Below, piece after piece: positions 31,754-40,594 of a stretch of 64,000 bases of DNA. This DNA is from Clostridium sp. JN-1 (GTDB lineage: Bacteria > Bacillota > Clostridia > Clostridiales > Clostridiaceae): positions 372,001 through 436,000 of the forward strand of contig NZ_CP033465.1 in NCBI RefSeq assembly GCF_003718715.1, written 5' to 3'. Position 1 is the first letter of the stretch. The number at the start of each line of letters is the position of its first letter. The position numbers and the translations under genes were made by a program. Below the pieces are notes generated by a model, which worked only from the letters and a program-made list of their open reading frames with translations, was not told the origin of the DNA and made no database searches.

Positions 31754-32170
31754 ATGTCAAATATAGAAAACCTTAAAAGACAACATAAAGATATTAGAAA
31801 AGAAATGGATAATATAGATGCAATAATAAATAAAAGAGATTATGAAAACTACTTGGATGATTTTGTAATGTACGTAAATAATTTAGCAGGAAAACTGAAT
31901 GTTCATTTAAATTCTGAGGATAAATTTTTATATCCAGACTTGATTAATGAAAAAGATTTAGAATTAAAAAATATTGCAAATAGGTATATACATGAAATGG
32001 GAGATATATCTAAAAAGTTTATGGAGTATAAAAATAAATTTAATACTAAAAGTAAAATAAATGAAAAGTTAGATGAGTTTGTACCTCAAACAAAAATTAT
32101 AATTAGTCAAATAAAAAATAGAATTTCGAGAGAAGAAAATGAACTTTATAAGTTAATTTTGAAAAAATAA
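31754..32170 (+). CDS. Hemerythrin-domain protein
   Basis: A 138-residue four-helix bundle protein with candidate di-iron ligands His11 (RQHKDI), His51 and Glu55 (VHLNSEDKFLYP) and His80 (YIHEMG). Such proteins bind O2, NO or iron and often defend anaerobes against oxidative or nitrosative stress. The start is ATG at 31754 with GAGGAGTG upstream. A decayed partial duplicate lies at 32553-32696. The upstream dyads suggest regulation by a redox or NO responsive factor; that is inference. Confidence 0.85.
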   Translation: MSNIENLKRQHKDIRKEMDNIDAIINKRDYENYLDDFVMYVNNLAGKLNVHLNSEDKFLYPDLINEKDLELKNIANRYIHEMGDISKKFMEYKNKFNTKSKINEKLDEFVPQTKIIISQIKNRISREENELYKLILKK

Positions 32171-32190
32171 TAATATTTTATTTATTGGAA

Positions 32191-32238
32191 AGAGAACGTA
32201 CCTAGATTTGATTTACACAAATCTAGGTCCATTCTATT
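32191..32238. repeat. Inverted repeat, family D copy 2
   Basis: AGAGAACGTACCTAGATTTG (32191-32210) pairs with 32217-32234 with two mismatches. The loop shows it is the reverse orientation of the copy at 30644-30695. It lies 20 bases after the hemerythrin gene and may act as its terminator, with a TTTT after it. Confidence 0.75.
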
Positions 32239-32283
32239 TTACATAAACCTATGGACGCTCATGGATGAGTATTTTGAATACTA

Positions 32284-32479
32284 ATTCGCTAAATTATAAC
32301 CTCACCTTCATTGGGAAGCAGCATACTTATTATAATTTTAACAAGTTTGGTTTTGTCTGCACCATTTCTCCCTACAAATCCACATACTTCACCCTTACTT
32401 ATGGAAAGATGTCATCCAATACTTTTTTCTTTCCACGTTTTTTTAAAATGTGTTTTACCTCTAAAATCTTATCATTCAT
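32284..32479 (-). pseudogene. Decayed ABC-transporter ATPase fragment
   Basis: Reading the minus strand from ATG 32479 gives MNDKILEVKHILKK, then after a stop and frameshift GEVCGFVGRNGADKTKLVKII and a LLPNEGEVI-like piece. This is the N-terminus of an ABC ATPase with its Walker A damaged (GADKT instead of GAGKT/S). The rest of the gene is gone. Confidence 0.65.
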
Positions 32480-32552
32480 TTTAATTACCTTTTAAATATT
32501 TATTTGATATTCATTATAAAAGGCAAAAATATATTAAAAATAAAGAAAAAAT

Positions 32553-32696
32553 AAATTCTTATATCCAGGTTTGATTAATGGAGAAGATTTAGAATTAAAA
32601 AATATTGAAAATAAGTAGATAAGAGTAGAGAGTATATCCAAGAAGTTTATGGATTATAAAAATAATTTTAATACTAAAAATAAAATTATTGAAAGT
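32553..32696 (+). pseudogene. Truncated, decayed copy of the hemerythrin gene
   Basis: About 140 bp align base for base with 31925-32065 of the intact gene, including TTAGAATTAAAAAATATTG and ATTTTAATACTAAAA. An in-frame TAG replaces the conserved YIHEM tyrosine region. Even the upstream tract ATATTAAAAATAAAGAAAAAATAAA is duplicated, so an intervening part of the gene was deleted. Confidence 0.75.
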
Positions 32697-32698
32697 TT

Positions 32699-32784
32699 GC
32701 CGGCAATCAGTCTCTTTCTTTTCATTTTAGATATGTAAACAATGAATCTACTTTCCTTTTATCTTTAATTGGATCCATAACCAT
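32699..32784 (-). pseudogene. Integrase (tyrosine recombinase) N-terminal remnant
   Basis: The minus strand from about 32784 reads MVMDPIKDKRKVDSLFTYLK, then stops and K-ERD. MDPIKDK...YLK...RDYLL is the usual beginning of clostridial tyrosine recombinases. Only about 28 codons remain, with two stops. Confidence 0.5.
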
Positions 32785-33003
32785 GCCTTTTATCCTACAA
32801 ACTAATGTACTATTTTATATCATATAAAACAATATATTCAAAGATAAAATAAAAAAAAGGCTTATAGTTAGAATTACTACAAGCCTATATATATCAATAT
32901 CTTAACCTATTTTTATGAATGTAATCTTTTAAATAAAATCGTATATTAGTTTAACTAAATATAATTACTATAAATATTTATTTGTAAATTAATTAAAAAA
33001 TTA

Positions 33004-34230
33004 TTACCACCTTGCATAAGCCATCTCCACTGGATTTAAATAAGAATATGTGCACCATGTTTGATGACTGCTTGTCCAACCATCTGCAAGTCTAAGATAA
33101 TTACCATCTGAGTTATTTTCATATCCAAATACTACTATAGCATGGTCACCATATTTTTCATTATTATTAACACCAATTTTAACAGGATTACCATTCGATA
33201 TATTGCTTTCTATTGTTTGTAATGGAGCACCATTTGAAATATAGTCAGATCCTACTGCAGGACAACCTACACTCTGAGCATATTGTAATAATCCATTATA
33301 AAAATCATTTGGGTAAGTTTCTATATTATAATCTGTTTTCATATCATCATAAAGTTTTCCAAAAACATTTCTTGCAGTATCATAATCAGTAGACATCTTA
33401 TCGCTTGAACTAACTAAATTTGTTATTCCTCTTTGCTTATACCAGTACATTATAAGACTTGTTCCAGCAGTTGGAGCACAGTTACCTCCACCCCAAAATT
33501 GCCCTGTAGTATAAAAAGTAGCATTATCACAATATGGAACATCTGCTTTTTGATAAACTGTAGTCATTGGTTGCATTGAATTTTCACTGCTTATACTGGT
33601 CAAATTAGAGTCTTCTGTATTTGTAGATTTCATTTTATTTATGATGTTTATTGAATTTGTATCTCCTAAGTTTTGTTTGATTTTTTTATAGTCAGCTTTA
33701 AGTGTTGTTCTATTATCGCTGATTTTTTGTTTAGAAATTGCATCATAAAAAACATCTTTATTTAATTCTGTGTTTTTTACTAAAATGTTGTATGGAGATA
33801 TAAAATAATACTTTTTATCTAATTTGTCAAAATTCTTATCATTTTTAAAGTTTTTATCAATTACTTGTTTCAAATAAAAACTTTCATCATAAGAAAATTC
33901 GGCTACTCCAGGAGTGTTAGCATTAGCATCTACTAAAATATGTCCTATAGCTTTATTACCTTGTTTTAGGTTAAATACATATGCATTTGGAATATCGTCG
34001 AAATCATACATCGTTATAACGTCTCCGATACTGACACCATTTTTCCATGGACAACTTTTATCTGTAGAAATTCTTGTTAATATAGTATGTTTAGCTAAAA
34101 GCTTAGCATCATTTAAACTAATATATTGACTGGTATTAGTATCTACCGAATTAGATTTAGCAGATACACTAAAACTACATGTAGAGAAAAGTAATACTAA
34201 AGAAAAAAAGAAAGCTAATATTTTTTTCAT
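33004..34230 (-). CDS. Secreted papain-fold cysteine peptidase (C39-like) with N-terminal prodomain
   Basis: A 408-residue secreted protein. The signal peptide ends near VSA-KS (residue 24). A propeptide-like region spans about 35-215 (LLAKHTILTRI, IPNAYVFNLKQGNKAIGHILVDA). The catalytic domain has GGGNCAPTAG with Cys251, GDHAIVVFGYE with His363, and LRLADGW with Asp383, the papain-like triad. The target is unknown; substrates outside the cell are likely. The prodomain resembles those of streptopain-type peptidases, but overall the catalytic part looks C39-like. It is a single gene in an accessory region. Confidence 0.82.
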   Translation of the reverse strand: MKKILAFFFSLVLLFSTCSFSVSAKSNSVDTNTSQYISLNDAKLLAKHTILTRISTDKSCPWKNGVSIGDVITMYDFDDIPNAYVFNLKQGNKAIGHILVDANANTPGVAEFSYDESFYLKQVIDKNFKNDKNFDKLDKKYYFISPYNILVKNTELNKDVFYDAISKQKISDNRTTLKADYKKIKQNLGDTNSINIINKMKSTNTEDSNLTSISSENSMQPMTTVYQKADVPYCDNATFYTTGQFWGGGNCAPTAGTSLIMYWYKQRGITNLVSSSDKMSTDYDTARNVFGKLYDDMKTDYNIETYPNDFYNGLLQYAQSVGCPAVGSDYISNGAPLQTIESNISNGNPVKIGVNNNEKYGDHAIVVFGYENNSDGNYLRLADGWTSSHQTWCTYSYLNPVEMAYARW

Positions 34231-34390
34231 TGCGGTTCCTCCCTTATTCGTTGTTTGTAATTAACCACTTGCTAAACCCCGAACCCGTTAGAGTTCAAGG
34301 GTTTTCAAGCTATATCAAAAAGGATTTTCCTCATTTAATGTCGAATATATATTATTATCAAGAAAAAATATGCATTGAGAGGTATCCTTT

Positions 34391-35102
34391 ATGAACAAAT
34401 TAAAAAATCAAATTTATCTCTGCGATGTATTTGAAGAAGTTGAAGACTATTTTAAAGAAGATAAACCTAAATTCATCAAGCTTTTTGAGGAATATATTGA
34501 TTTGGATGTATTAATTCCTCAAACATTTTTTAATGCTTATTATTCTTCAACTGGTCACCCAAGAGATTACTCTCTTTCTTCGATGCTAACCGCATTGATT
34601 GTCCAAAAATACTTGGTTTGTCTGAAACAAAAACATTTTTAAATATCTTGTGTCTCTCTAAAAAAATTAGGATCTTTTTGTAATTTTTCTAAGATTACTC
34701 GTGAATCTCAATTCTCAAGATTTAAAACTGATTTTATTGCTAATATTCAAGATTTTTTTAATCATTTAGTTGGTATTACCGAACCTATCTGTCGGCAACT
34801 GAATTCTAACCTATCAAAAATTATAATTGCTGATACTACCGGGATTAACACTTACGTCAAAGAAAATAACCACAAGTTTTTTGAAATCCTTTTGCGTACA
34901 TGAAAATAGGCTAACAGTTACTGAAAGAACAAACAATATTATTAAAAATCCTCTAGGTCTATTGACCTTAAAGATAAATAAAACTGATTCTTTAAAGCCT
35001 AAATTATTTATTGCTGGTATAACTCAATTGATAGCCCTATTAATTAACTATAAAACCAATAATAAAAATAACGTTTTTTTAATAAGAAAATTAATAACTT
35101 AA
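34391..35102 (+). pseudogene. Decayed DDE transposase (IS remnant)
   Basis: Three pieces of one transposase survive. Piece 1, 34391-34642, has QTFFNAYYSSTGHPRDYSLSSMLTAL. Piece 2 is frameshifted (about 34620-34890) with CNFSKITRESQFSRFKTDF and the first catalytic Asp in IIIADTTGI. Piece 3 (about 34895-35102) has ERTNNIIKNPLGLLTLKINKT, the usual C-terminal end. The region with the second Asp is deleted between pieces 2 and 3. It belongs to an IS4/IS5-like DUF772-type group common in clostridia. Terminal repeats could not be identified. Confidence 0.75.
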
Positions 35103-35393
35103 AAATTTTTTTCAAAAAACTAAGTTCTTTTTGTCATGCCCTTTTTAACTGATTATCTAACATGAAATAATTCGACAAGCTTTATTCCGTTTATTTCCTG
35201 AAAACTATCTTAGTTTTGAAACCAGATACGTTGTTTATAATAATGGGAAATATATTAAATTATGTAATTATAGTAACATATTTTAAGAAATATGTAAGGT
35301 GTTCCAATATTATGCACCATATTTTATAGACAATATTATATTAAAGGTGTATAATCGTGTTGTAAGTTTTTATATTATAAGGAGGATATTACC

Positions 35394-36119
35394 CTGAAGT
35401 GGAAATATAAAATTATAACTTTAACTTTGGCAAGTAGTTTGTTATTACCAACTTGTGTATATGCTAAGGAGCTTCAAATACAAGACAATATTACAACTGA
35501 TAAATCATGGTCTATAAAATTTAGTATTCCAATTGATACTAAAACATTAGATAAAAATATAAATATAACAGATAGTACAGGAAATCTACTTGATACTAGC
35601 TTGAATGTAACTGATAACAATAAAGTAGTTACGGTAATACCAAAGAAAACATATGTTCCTAATGAAACATATATTTTAAATGTAAATCAAAATGTTAAAT
35701 CAGTTAAAGGAAAATCCATTGAAGAAAGTTTAGTTAAAAAGTTTACAGTTTCCAATATGTATAGTATAAATACTGAAAATGAGAAAATTATAAAAGAATT
35801 TCGTTCTCATTATGGGTATACAAATGAGGAATTGAAAAATATGAAAATTAAGTATTTAGGAAATGTTGAAGGTTATTTTATTTATTATGTACCTTTAAAA
35901 GAATCAGCTGATTATGGGAATAGTATGCAAAGTTATGAAGCAGACGGATATGTATTTCCAGCCGTAAGTATGTCAAGAATCATAGGTATTAAAGATAGCA
36001 AATTATATACATTAGGAAATTTGATATTTGAAACATCACTAAAGGATCATGCAGAAGAAGTATATAATTTATTAATAGACGAATTTAAAGATCTAAATAA
36101 AATACCTTATGAAATATAA
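35394..36119 (+). CDS. Secreted protein with SbsA-type Ig-like domain, apparent CTG start
   Basis: A 241-residue protein. Initiation at CTG 35394 gives a perfect signal peptide (MKWKYKIITL, hydrophobic core, cleavage near VYA-KE at residue 24). A strong AAGGAGG site ends eight bases before the CTG. No in-frame ATG, GTG or TTG lies between the upstream stop (35352) and it; the next start, TTG 35427, would remove the charged signal-peptide end. Residues about 28-115 form a Big_5/SbsA Ig-like domain (WSIKFSIPID..., YVPNETYILNV). The C-terminal 120 residues are not recognised. A terminator follows at 36169-36213. Confidence 0.72.
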   Translation: MKWKYKIITLTLASSLLLPTCVYAKELQIQDNITTDKSWSIKFSIPIDTKTLDKNINITDSTGNLLDTSLNVTDNNKVVTVIPKKTYVPNETYILNVNQNVKSVKGKSIEESLVKKFTVSNMYSINTENEKIIKEFRSHYGYTNEELKNMKIKYLGNVEGYFIYYVPLKESADYGNSMQSYEADGYVFPAVSMSRIIGIKDSKLYTLGNLIFETSLKDHAEEVYNLLIDEFKDLNKIPYEI

Positions 36120-36168
36120 TTATATTATAAAAGTTGACAAAGTATGTTTATCAATAGTCTGATAAGAA

Positions 36169-36213
36169 GGTGTTTCAAAACTAAGTAATTAGTTTTGAAA
36201 CACCCATTTTTCT
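36169..36213 (+). terminator. Terminator after the Ig-like protein gene
   Basis: GGTGTTTCAAAACTAA and its exact complement make a 16-bp stem with loop GTAA, followed by CATTTTT. Confidence 0.88.
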
Positions 36214-36241
36214 ATTAGTTACTTATGTATAACAAAAAGTA

Positions 36242-36267
36242 AATTGCAAACTAGAACTTGACACAAA
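36242..36267. repeat. 26-bp direct repeat, family E copy 2
   Basis: Matches 30713-30738 at 25 of 26 positions and likewise follows a palindrome. Confidence 0.6.
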
Positions 36268-36280
36268 TCTATATTTAATT

Positions 36281-36336
36281 TAGCATTGACAATGCTAGAA
36301 TAATATATTATTATAAATATAGGTGGTACGAACCAC
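36281..36336 (+). promoter_or_regulatory. Promoter and operators of the gntR-type regulator
   Basis: TTGACA (36286-36291) and TATTAT (36309-36314) are 17 bp apart. The -35 box is the centre of a 17-bp palindrome, TAGCATTG-A-CAATGCTA (36281-36297). A second dyad, GTGGT-ACGA-ACCAC (36323-36336), covers the expected transcription start and resembles HutC-subfamily GntR operators. Autorepression is likely. Confidence 0.6.
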
Positions 36337-36400
36337 ATGATGAGAGCTTAAAATAAAAAGAGATAAAATTATAATATAGTTAGTTTCGGGAGGCAAAAAA

Positions 36401-37126
36401 ATGAAGCAATTAGATAAACACAGCAGAGTTCCACTATATTCTCAATTGATGGATATATTAATTGAGCAGATAGAGGGGTCAATGCAAGAAAATGATCAAA
36501 TACCTTCTGAAAGGGATATATGCGAAAAGTATGATGTAAGTAGGTCAACTGTAAGGCAGGCTGTGACTGAGCTTGAGACAGATGGGTATATCTATAAAGT
36601 TCATGGAAAAGGAACTTTTGTAGCACCTAAAAAACTAAATCAAGATCTTATAAAATTTTATAGCTTTACAGAAGAAATGAAAAGAATAGGAAAAAAGCCA
36701 GTTTCAAAGGTTCTTAAATTTGAAGTAATAGGTGCTAATAAAAAAATAAGCAAAAAAATGAAAATTGATGAGGAGGAAGTTGTTTATAAGTTTACTAGAC
36801 TTAGAATTGCAGATAACACTCCTATGATGCTGGAGACTAGTTATGTACTTTATGATAGGTTTCCAGGTATAACAAAAGATGATTTGGAAAAAGAAGCATT
36901 ATATGATATATTGAAGAATAGGTTCAATGTAGATATAACGATGGCTGAAGAGACATTTCAGCCAGTTGCAACTAATGAAGAAGAGGCAGTTAATCTGAAT
37001 ATACCAAAGGAATCACCAAGTTTAAAAATTGAGAGATTTGCTTATAAAAATGATGATATAATAGAATACACTGTAAGTATAGCACGGGGTGATAAGTTTA
37101 AGTATAGAGTAAGATTAGAACGATAG
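36401..37126 (+). CDS. GntR-family regulator (HutC subfamily, UTRA domain)
   Basis: A 241-residue repressor of the NagR/DasR kind. The winged helix (about 8-75) has VPLYSQLMDILIEQI, IPSERDICEKYDVSRSTVRQAV and GYIYKVHGKGTFV. The UTRA effector domain spans about 95-235. Such proteins respond to phosphorylated (amino)sugars. It sits 134 bp before the amino-sugar operon in the same direction. GGGAGG precedes the ATG. Confidence 0.92.
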   Translation: MKQLDKHSRVPLYSQLMDILIEQIEGSMQENDQIPSERDICEKYDVSRSTVRQAVTELETDGYIYKVHGKGTFVAPKKLNQDLIKFYSFTEEMKRIGKKPVSKVLKFEVIGANKKISKKMKIDEEEVVYKFTRLRIADNTPMMLETSYVLYDRFPGITKDDLEKEALYDILKNRFNVDITMAEETFQPVATNEEEAVNLNIPKESPSLKIERFAYKNDDIIEYTVSIARGDKFKYRVRLER

Positions 37127-37201
37127 TATTCTAGAAAAGATATCAACAATAGTTAATTATAGCTATTGTTAACATATAAGTAATTTTTTTAACACAACTG
37201 G

Positions 37202-37230
37202 TAATGACGTCATTACGATATGATGACGTG
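37202..37230. promoter_or_regulatory. Candidate operator before agaS
   Basis: TAATGACGTCATTA (37202-37215) is a perfect 14-bp palindrome, and a related half-site ATGACGTGA follows at about 37222-37230. The position between gntR and agaS suggests control of the PTS operon, by the GntR protein or another factor. Confidence 0.5.
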
Positions 37231-37260
37231 AAATAATAAAATGAATGAGAGGGCAATTTG

Positions 37261-38442
37261 ATGGAAAAATTATTTAACATACCAACAGACCAATTAGAAA
37301 GAGCTGGAGGATATATTACAGCTGAAGAGATTCACCATCAGCCAAGGTTATGGGGAGAAACCATAGAGATGATAAAGAAAAACAAAGAAAAAATTTCAAA
37401 GTACATTGAAGAAAGGGTAAATAAAAAAGGTATAAGAATAATATTCACAGGAGCTGGTACATCTGCTTATGTAGGAGATACTGCAGCACCTTATTTATCC
37501 CAATTATTAAATATAAGAGTAGAAGCTATAGCTACTACAGATATAGTAAGTAATCCGGAGCATTATTTAGAAAAGGAGACACCAACTATATTAGTATCTT
37601 TTGCTAGATCGGGTAATAGTCCTGAAAGTGTTGCAACTTATGATCTTGCTGAAAAATTAGTAAACGATTTAAATCAAGTTGTGATAACTTGCAACAAGGA
37701 AGGAAACCTAGCTCTAAAAGCTAATGAAAATAAAAATAATCTTGTAATACTAATGCCAGATGAATCAAATGATAAAAGCTTTGCTATGACAAGTAGTTTT
37801 AGCTGCATGCTTTTAACAGCTTTACTTATATTTGATATGAAAAACTTAGATAAAAATTTAATAACTATTAAAACTATAATAAAAAATGGAGAAAAAATAT
37901 TAGATAATGAATCGGATGAGATATTAAAACTTGTTAAGCTGGGATATGACAGAATAGTTTATCTTGGGTCATCATCTTTAAAAGGGCTGTCAAGGGAAGC
38001 AGCTTTAAAAAGTCTTGAGTTAAGCAGCGGAAAAATTAGTACAAGCTGTGAATCAGTGTTAGGTTTTAGACATGGTCCTAAATCCATAGTAAATGATAAA
38101 ACAATAGTATTTATGTTTGTTTCAAATGATGAATACGCAAGAAAATATGATAAAGACCTTTTAAGAGAAATACACAATGACGAAGGAGAAAAAAAATTAA
38201 TTGCTATAACGTACAACAATAATGAGGAAATAACAGGATTAGCAGATAAGTTGTTTGTTGTTAACAAAGATAAAGAAGAAGCTGTAGATGATGCATTTAT
38301 ATCTTTAAATTATATATTATATGCACAGATATTTGCACTCCTTTATTCACTGGAGTTAGGAATTTCACCTGATAATCCTAGACCTGATGGAACTGTTAAT
38401 AGGGTAGTTAAGGGTGTTATAATACACGATTATATAAGATAA
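37261..38442 (+). CDS. agaS: AgaS-type sugar isomerase / amino-sugar-6-phosphate deaminase
   Basis: A 393-residue cytoplasmic enzyme with two SIS domains (about 45-200 and 215-370). Conserved pieces include IFTGAGTSAYVGDTA, VSFARSGNSPES, YLGSSSLKGLSREAALKSLELS and GFRHGPKSIV. In the GalNAc/galactosamine pathway AgaS converts galactosamine-6-phosphate to tagatose-6-phosphate. ATG 37261 follows GAGAGGGC; a TTG directly before it is less likely. First gene of the operon. Confidence 0.9.
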   Translation: MEKLFNIPTDQLERAGGYITAEEIHHQPRLWGETIEMIKKNKEKISKYIEERVNKKGIRIIFTGAGTSAYVGDTAAPYLSQLLNIRVEAIATTDIVSNPEHYLEKETPTILVSFARSGNSPESVATYDLAEKLVNDLNQVVITCNKEGNLALKANENKNNLVILMPDESNDKSFAMTSSFSCMLLTALLIFDMKNLDKNLITIKTIIKNGEKILDNESDEILKLVKLGYDRIVYLGSSSLKGLSREAALKSLELSSGKISTSCESVLGFRHGPKSIVNDKTIVFMFVSNDEYARKYDKDLLREIHNDEGEKKLIAITYNNNEEITGLADKLFVVNKDKEEAVDDAFISLNYILYAQIFALLYSLELGISPDNPRPDGTVNRVVKGVIIHDYIR

Positions 38443-38472
38443 AAAAATTTAAAAATCATGGAGGGGTTAATT

Positions 38473-38946
38473 ATGCCAAATATTTTATTAACTAGAATCG
38501 ACAACAGACTTATACATGGACAGGTTGGAGTAACTTGGGTAAATCACTTAGGGGCAAACTTGATAGTGGTTGCTAATGACGAAGTTGCAGAGGATGAAGT
38601 ACAGCAAAGTTTAATGGATATGGTTGTACCAGATGTTATAGGTACAAGATATTTTTCAATTCAAAAGACTATAGATGTCATTAACATGGCTGCAGATGAT
38701 CAATTGATATTTTTAGTTTGCAGAACTCCTCAAGACGCATTAAAGATTGTGGAAGGTGGAGTTGATATTAAAAAGATAAATATAGGAAATATGCATTTTG
38801 CTAAAGGAAAACAACAAGTTACAAGCACTGTATCACTAGATGAAAGTGATAAGGAGGCATTTAGAAAGCTGCATAAATTAGGTGTTAAACTTGAAATTCG
38901 CAGGGTGCCAGATGAGAAAGCACAAGATATAACTAAATTTCTATAA
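38473..38946 (+). CDS. PTS mannose-family EIIB component
   Basis: A 157-residue cytoplasmic phosphocarrier. The phosphorylated histidine is His15 in LLTRIDNRLIHGQVGVTW. It passes phosphate from EIIA to the incoming sugar. ATG 38473 is used because GGAGGGG lies eight bases upstream; the ATG at 38458 overlaps that site. Neighbours identify it as AgaV-like. Confidence 0.92.
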   Translation: MPNILLTRIDNRLIHGQVGVTWVNHLGANLIVVANDEVAEDEVQQSLMDMVVPDVIGTRYFSIQKTIDVINMAADDQLIFLVCRTPQDALKIVEGGVDIKKINIGNMHFAKGKQQVTSTVSLDESDKEAFRKLHKLGVKLEIRRVPDEKAQDITKFL

Positions 38947-39015
38947 TAATATAAAATCCATAAGTTATTTACGTATATCAACAAAGGTAATGAAGCAAAT
39001 CAAGGGGGGAATTTT

Positions 39016-39783
39016 ATGTTAACTAAAGCAATACTAATTGGTATATGGGCTGGTATAGCAGGTGTAGACCTATTTGATGGTCTCCTGCATATACATAGAC
39101 CGCTCGTAACCGGGGTTGTAGTTGGTCTAATTTTAGGAGATATGCATACAGGGATTATAACTGGTGCAACGTTAGAACTTGTTTGGATGGGAATGGTTCC
39201 TTTAGCAGGGGCACAGCCGCCTAACGTAGTTATTGGAGGTATTATAGGTACATCATTTGCAATATTAGCGCACCAAGATCCTAAAGTAGCTGTTGGTATA
39301 GCAGTTCCTTTTGCAATAGCTGTACAAGGTTTAATTACATTGTTATTTACAGCATTTTCACCATTAATGCATAAAGCTGACAAATATGCAGAGGAAGCTA
39401 ATACATCAGGTATCGACAAAATAAATTATTTGGGAATACTGATGTTATTTGTATTTTATTTTATCATAGCATTCTTACCAATATATTTGGGCGCAGATTC
39501 AGCTAAATATATAGTTGAACTGGCACCAGATTGGTTATTAGGCGGATTATCTGTTGCTGGAGGTATAATGCCTGCTATAGGATTTGCAATGCTTTTAAAA
39601 ATAATGTTAAAGAAAGAATATGTTGCGTTTTTATTAATAGGATTTATCATGGTAAGCTATGGAAAGATGCCAATATTACCATTGGCAATAATAGCAACTG
39701 CCATAGCACTGTATGATTTCTTTAGCAATAAAAACAAAGGTGAAAAGATTGCTAAAAAGGAGGTGCGTTCAAATGGAATCTAA
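39016..39783 (+). CDS. PTS mannose-family EIIC component
   Basis: A 255-residue membrane permease of the sorbose/GalNAc (AgaW) type with many hydrophobic helices. It includes GIWAGIAGVDLFDGLLHIHRPLV in two blocks and GATLELVWMGMVPLAGAQPPN. GGGGGG precedes ATG. Its last codons overlap the EIID start by 11 bases, so synthesis is coupled. Confidence 0.92.
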   Translation: MLTKAILIGIWAGIAGVDLFDGLLHIHRPLVTGVVVGLILGDMHTGIITGATLELVWMGMVPLAGAQPPNVVIGGIIGTSFAILAHQDPKVAVGIAVPFAIAVQGLITLLFTAFSPLMHKADKYAEEANTSGIDKINYLGILMLFVFYFIIAFLPIYLGADSAKYIVELAPDWLLGGLSVAGGIMPAIGFAMLLKIMLKKEYVAFLLIGFIMVSYGKMPILPLAIIATAIALYDFFSNKNKGEKIAKKEVRSNGI

Positions 39784-40594
39784 TATAGAAGGGTATCAAG
39801 ATAAGAAAGTTGAAAAAGTAATAACTAAAAAAGATCTGAATAAAATGGCTTGGCGTTCATTCTTACTTCAAGGATCCTTTAACTATGAGAGAATGCAAGC
39901 CTGTGGGTGGTTATACAGTTTACTTCCAGGACTTAAGAAGATACACAAGAATAAGAAGGATTTATCTGATTCTATGAAGGACCATTTGGAATTCTTTAAT
40001 ACACATCCATTTCTAGTAACATTTATTATGGGTATAGTTATAGCTATGGAGGAAAATAAAGAGGATAGAAACACAATAAGAGGTATAAAAGTTGCTACTA
40101 TGGGTCCTCTTGGCGGAATAGGAGATGCATTATTCTGGCTGACAGCCCTTCCAATATGCGCAGGTATAGGAGCATCGCTGGGAATGCAAGGTAATATTGC
40201 AGGTCCAATTATATTCTTACTTCTATTTAACTCAATTCACTTTAGTTTAAGATTTGGATTGATGCACTATGGTTATAATACAGGAACTAGAGCTATTAAA
40301 GCATTAAAAGAAAATACTAGGAATATATCACATGCTGCATCAATAGTTGGTATAACAGTTGTTGGTGGATTAATCGCATCATATGTAAATTTAAAAACTC
40401 CATTAATAATCCACGCTGGAAAAGCTAAGGTTGCCCTTCAAGCAGATGTATTAGATAAGATATTATTAGGCATACTTCCATTAGGTTATACATTTTTAAT
40501 GTACTACTTATTAAAGAAAGGCTTCTCACCAGTTAAACTTATAGTAATAACTGTTGTATTAGGTGTATTAGGAAGATTTTTAGGCATTCTATAA
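39773..40594 (+). CDS. PTS mannose-family EIID component
   Basis: A 273-residue membrane protein typical of EIID: KKDLNKMAWRSFLLQGSFNYERMQ at the N-terminus and VATMGPLGGIGDALFW in the middle. It forms the transport channel with EIIC. The ATG at 39773 has AAAGGAGGTG upstream; the frame is open further 5' but only inside EIIC. A small GGTTTC-GAAACC hairpin (40621-40638) follows. Confidence 0.92.
   Translation: MESNIEGYQDKKVEKVITKKDLNKMAWRSFLLQGSFNYERMQACGWLYSLLPGLKKIHKNKKDLSDSMKDHLEFFNTHPFLVTFIMGIVIAMEENKEDRNTIRGIKVATMGPLGGIGDALFWLTALPICAGIGASLGMQGNIAGPIIFLLLFNSIHFSLRFGLMHYGYNTGTRAIKALKENTRNISHAASIVGITVVGGLIASYVNLKTPLIIHAGKAKVALQADVLDKILLGILPLGYTFLMYYLLKKGFSPVKLIVITVVLGVLGRFLGIL

Noticed and set aside
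32265-32495. 76-codon plus-strand ORF
   Set aside because: The minus strand in this interval encodes a recognisable ABC ATPase remnant, so the plus frame is its shadow.
34230-34390. Left terminal repeat of the IS remnant
   Set aside because: No convincing inverted match between this flank and 35103-35250 could be found by eye, so no IS boundary is claimed.
36321-36336. T-box-like sequence GGTGGTACGAACCAC
   Set aside because: The T-box consensus GGGTGG-ACCGCG is not met, there is no specifier stem or terminator, and the gene downstream is a GntR regulator, so an operator dyad is the better reading.
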